This document shows, piece after piece, positions 4,914-6,481 of a stretch of 6,481 nt of DNA; within the stretch, counting starts at the first letter, position 1, and every line of letters begins with the position of its first letter. The DNA comes from RUG754 sp041856085 (GTDB taxonomy: Bacteria > Bacillota > Clostridia > Peptostreptococcales > Anaerovoracaceae). The DNA is taken from NCBI GenBank assembly GCA_041856085.1, contig JBHAFL010000120.1:1-6481 (forward strand). The letters run 5' to 3'. A program made the translations under genes and the position numbers. The notes under the pieces were generated by a model, which ran no database searches, had not been told where the DNA came from, and saw only the letters and a list, made by a program, of their open reading frames with translations.

Positions 4914-6143
4914 ATGTATGAAAAATACAATAAGGAAATCATCGATGTAATCAGGACGGCATCGCCGGAGGTTGCCGATTTAGTACAAAAAGAATTCGAC
5001 AGACAGACAAACAACGTAGAGCTCATCGCTTCCGAGAACTACTGCTCCGACGCGGTAATGGCAGCCTGCGGGAGCTGCCTTTCGTGGAAGTATGCCGAGG
5101 GTTATCCTTACGAGAGAACTTCGGGAAATAAGGGAAGATACTACGGCGGAACAGAGTTCGTCGACGAGCTTGAGGAATATTGCTGTGATCTTTGGAGAAA
5201 GGTTTTTAACACCGATTATCACGTGAATGTGCAGCCGCATTCGGGCTCGCAGGCTAACTTCGCCGCCTTTAAGGCGGTGCTTGAGCCGGGAGATACCATA
5301 CTCAGCTTCGACCTCGACCACGGCGGACACCTCACCCACGGCGCGCCGGTAAACTTCAGCGGTAAGACCTATAACGTCGTCTTCTATGATGTGGACGAAA
5401 ACGGATTCATAGATATGAACAGCGTAAGAGAGAAAGCTTTGGAATGCAAGCCTAAGCTGATTTTAACGGGAGCCTCCGCATATTCGAGAATCATCGATTT
5501 TGAAGCGTTCGGCAGGATAGCCGAAGAAGTCGGGGCATATTTTATGGTTGACATGGCGCATATAGCAGGTCTCATAGCCGGGGGGGCTCACCCGTCGCCG
5601 TTCGGGATTGCGGACATCGTCACAACCACTACTCATAAGACGCTTAGAGGACCGAGAGGCGGTCTGATCTTCGCGAGACTCGACCTCGCTAAGAAAATCG
5701 ACTCTGCCGTATTCCCTTATGCACAGGGCGGACCGCTCGAGCATATCATAGCAGGTAAGGCGGTCTGCGCTACGGAAGCGCTCGCTCCCGAGTTCAGGAT
5801 ATATGCTGAGAATGTCGTTAAAAACTGCGCGGCTCTCTGCGACGAATTCCTTAAATTAGGTTATAAGATAGTCACGGGAGGTACGGATAACCATCTTATT
5901 CTTCTTGACTTATCCGACGAGCCGTTCAGCGGCAAGGAGCTTCAGGAGAGGTGTGACAGCAAGGGCATCACCTTAAATAAGAACTGCGTGCCTAACGAGA
6001 AGCGTTCGCCTATGCAGGCTTCGGGCGTGAGAATCGGCACGGCGCCTATGACTACGAGAGGCTATAACGAGGAAGATTTTAGAGCTGTAGTAAGAAGAAT
6101 CGACGAAATAATTAAGGAGCTCAGAGCCGAAAAGGCCGAGTAA
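4914..6143 (+). CDS. glyA: Serine hydroxymethyltransferase
   Basis: Cytoplasmic PLP enzyme that converts serine and tetrahydrofolate to glycine and 5,10-methylene-THF, the main one-carbon source. It is 409 aa from ATG 4914, matching the family's roughly 410-420. Motifs seen are NVELIASENY (34-43), KYAEGYP (59-65), RYYGGTE (75-81), QPHSGSQAN (107-115), HGGHLTHG (136-143; His136 should stack on PLP), VDMAHIAGL (212-220), TTTTHKTLRGPRGG (237-250; Lys242 is the PLP lysine) and GVRIGT (371-376; Arg373 should bind the substrate carboxylate). Between KYAEGYP and RYYGG lie seven extra residues compared with E. coli GlyA. Extending to ATG 4827 would add 29 unalignable residues overlapping the likely transcription start. 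The gene has its own promoter and a strong terminator, so it is probably monocistronic. Its cofactor depends on folC upstream. Confidence 0.97.
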   Translation: MYEKYNKEIIDVIRTASPEVADLVQKEFDRQTNNVELIASENYCSDAVMAACGSCLSWKYAEGYPYERTSGNKGRYYGGTEFVDELEEYCCDLWRKVFNTDYHVNVQPHSGSQANFAAFKAVLEPGDTILSFDLDHGGHLTHGAPVNFSGKTYNVVFYDVDENGFIDMNSVREKALECKPKLILTGASAYSRIIDFEAFGRIAEEVGAYFMVDMAHIAGLIAGGAHPSPFGIADIVTTTTHKTLRGPRGGLIFARLDLAKKIDSAVFPYAQGGPLEHIIAGKAVCATEALAPEFRIYAENVVKNCAALCDEFLKLGYKIVTGGTDNHLILLDLSDEPFSGKELQERCDSKGITLNKNCVPNEKRSPMQASGVRIGTAPMTTRGYNEEDFRAVVRRIDEIIKELRAEKAE

Positions 6144-6165
6144 TTTAGTGCAATACACAAATACA

Positions 6166-6203
6166 CAAAAAAGCCAATAAACATTGGCTTTTTTGCATTT
6201 TTT
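6166..6203 (+). terminator. Strong rho-independent terminator after glyA
   Basis: Bases 6166-6178 pair perfectly with 6183-6195 (13 bp: one C-G, six A-T, then a GCC/GGC core and three A-T/T-A pairs) around the loop AAAC. Six Ts close the stem and a second T-run follows at 6198-6203. It starts 22 nt after the glyA stop. Its A-rich 5' arm gives a T-run on the other strand too, so it could work in both directions. Confidence 0.93.
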
Positions 6204-6213
6204 GTGATAAAAT
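6184..6213 (+). promoter_or_regulatory. Possible plsX promoter overlapping the terminator
   Basis: TTGGCT (6184-6189), inside the terminator's 3' arm, lies 18 bp before TAAAAT (6208-6213), which carries an extended -10 TG at 6205-6206. A start near 6220 gives a leader of about 33 nt before TTG 6253. The AT-rich setting makes a chance match possible. Confidence 0.4.
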
Positions 6214-6240
6214 GAAACTCGTTAAATTATGTCCTTAAGC

Positions 6241-6246
6241 GGGAGG
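6241..6246 (+). promoter_or_regulatory. Ribosome binding site that sets the plsX TTG start
   Basis: GGGAGG lies 6 nt before TTG 6253, ideal spacing. The in-frame ATG at 6229 has no upstream purine-rich site, and the ATG at 6248 runs into TGA after two codons. Confidence 0.8.
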
Positions 6247-6252
6247 TATGAC

Positions 6253-6481
6253 TTGAAAATCTTAATTGACGGAATGGGCGGAGACAATGCGCCTGAAGCA
6301 GTGGTTGAAGGGGCGGTCTTAGCTGCGGCGGAGACGGCAAACGAAATATGTATCATAGGCCCGATTGATAAAATGAGAGCCTTGACCGAAAAATACACCG
6401 GCAAGAGGAAGCTCATGGGAAGCATTTCCTTTGTCGACGCGACCGAAGTTATTACCAATTCGGAGAGTCCGGCGCTTGCGG
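6253..6481 (+). CDS. plsX: Phosphate acyltransferase PlsX, N-terminal part (3' end outside window)
   Basis: Peripheral-membrane or cytosolic enzyme that turns acyl-ACP into acyl-phosphate, the donor for PlsY in phospholipid synthesis. Only the first 76 residues are present, out of about 330-340 in the family. The start KILIDGMGGDNAPEAVVEGA is the PlsX signature, and ATEVITNSESPALA (63-76) matches the conserved A-x-EVI segment. A TTG start at 6253 is preferred because GGGAGG lies just upstream and because the protein then begins M-K-I, as PlsX usually does; ATG 6229 would add eight residues, MSLSGRYD. In many Firmicutes plsX follows rpmF or fapR and leads into fatty-acid genes; here the upstream neighbour is glyA, with a terminator between them, so plsX likely opens a new transcription unit. 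Confidence 0.94.
   Translation, partial: MKILIDGMGGDNAPEAVVEGAVLAAAETANEICIIGPIDKMRALTEKYTGKRKLMGSISFVDATEVITNSESPALA

Noticed and set aside
6154..6168. Short tandem of AATACAC-like units after glyA
   Set aside because: It is only two short imperfect units in an A-rich segment leading into the terminator; the terminator explains the region.
6229..6252. In-frame ATG start for plsX
   Set aside because: It has no purine-rich site upstream and adds eight residues before the conserved KILIDGMGGDNAP; TTG 6253 has GGGAGG 6 nt upstream.
1..6481. Mobile element, defence system, CRISPR array or gene cluster for a new system
   Set aside because: No transposase, integrase, nuclease, repeat-spacer pattern or long terminal inverted repeat was seen; nearly all the window is explained by intact conserved metabolic genes in even composition.

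Overview
The window reads as an ordinary stretch of a Firmicutes chromosome, most likely an uncultured or gut-type Clostridia. Four things point there: the valS-folC gene order, clear GGAG/GGGAGG ribosome binding sites, frequent ATA, AGA and AGG codons at moderate GC, and clostridial-looking protein variants. I see no phage, transposon, CRISPR, toxin-antitoxin or defence genes, no tRNA or rRNA, and no broken genes. The two cut genes (valS and plsX) are cut only by the window edges.

Left block, + strand, 1-3667: the 3' end of valyl-tRNA synthetase (valS), a 114-bp gap with a strong 13-bp hairpin, folylpolyglutamate/dihydrofolate synthase (folC), then after 9 nt a fused ThrE-type threonine/serine exporter. 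That gene overlaps by 29 nt a small GNAT acetyltransferase with a C-terminal cysteine motif. Tight spacing suggests that folC, the exporter and the GNAT gene are co-transcribed, possibly with valS.

Middle, - strand, 3714-4649: a single class I aldolase of the DapA/NanA superfamily, convergent with the GNAT gene and divergent from glyA. It keeps the Schiff-base lysine and active-site tyrosine but lacks several residues that define true DapA, so its substrate is unknown.

Divergent control region, 4650-4913: two face-to-face promoters, both TTGATT-17 bp-TATAAT-like, separated by 63 bp carrying three ACGCAA hexamers. The + promoter gives glyA a leader of roughly 88 nt with a small hairpin.

Right block, + strand, 4914-6481: serine hydroxymethyltransferase (glyA) with an unusual 7-residue insertion between two active-site tyrosines, a strong intrinsic terminator with a possible promoter folded into it, and the first 76 codons of plsX (phospholipid synthesis), which appears to start at TTG.

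Functionally, folC makes the polyglutamylated folates that GlyA uses, GlyA interconverts serine and glycine, and the exporter family moves serine and threonine. This one-carbon/amino-acid theme is plausible but could be coincidence of neighbours. I did not find a convincing new biological system. The best leads are the glyA/aldolase control region, the GlyA insertion, the off-consensus aldolase and the valS-folC hairpin.
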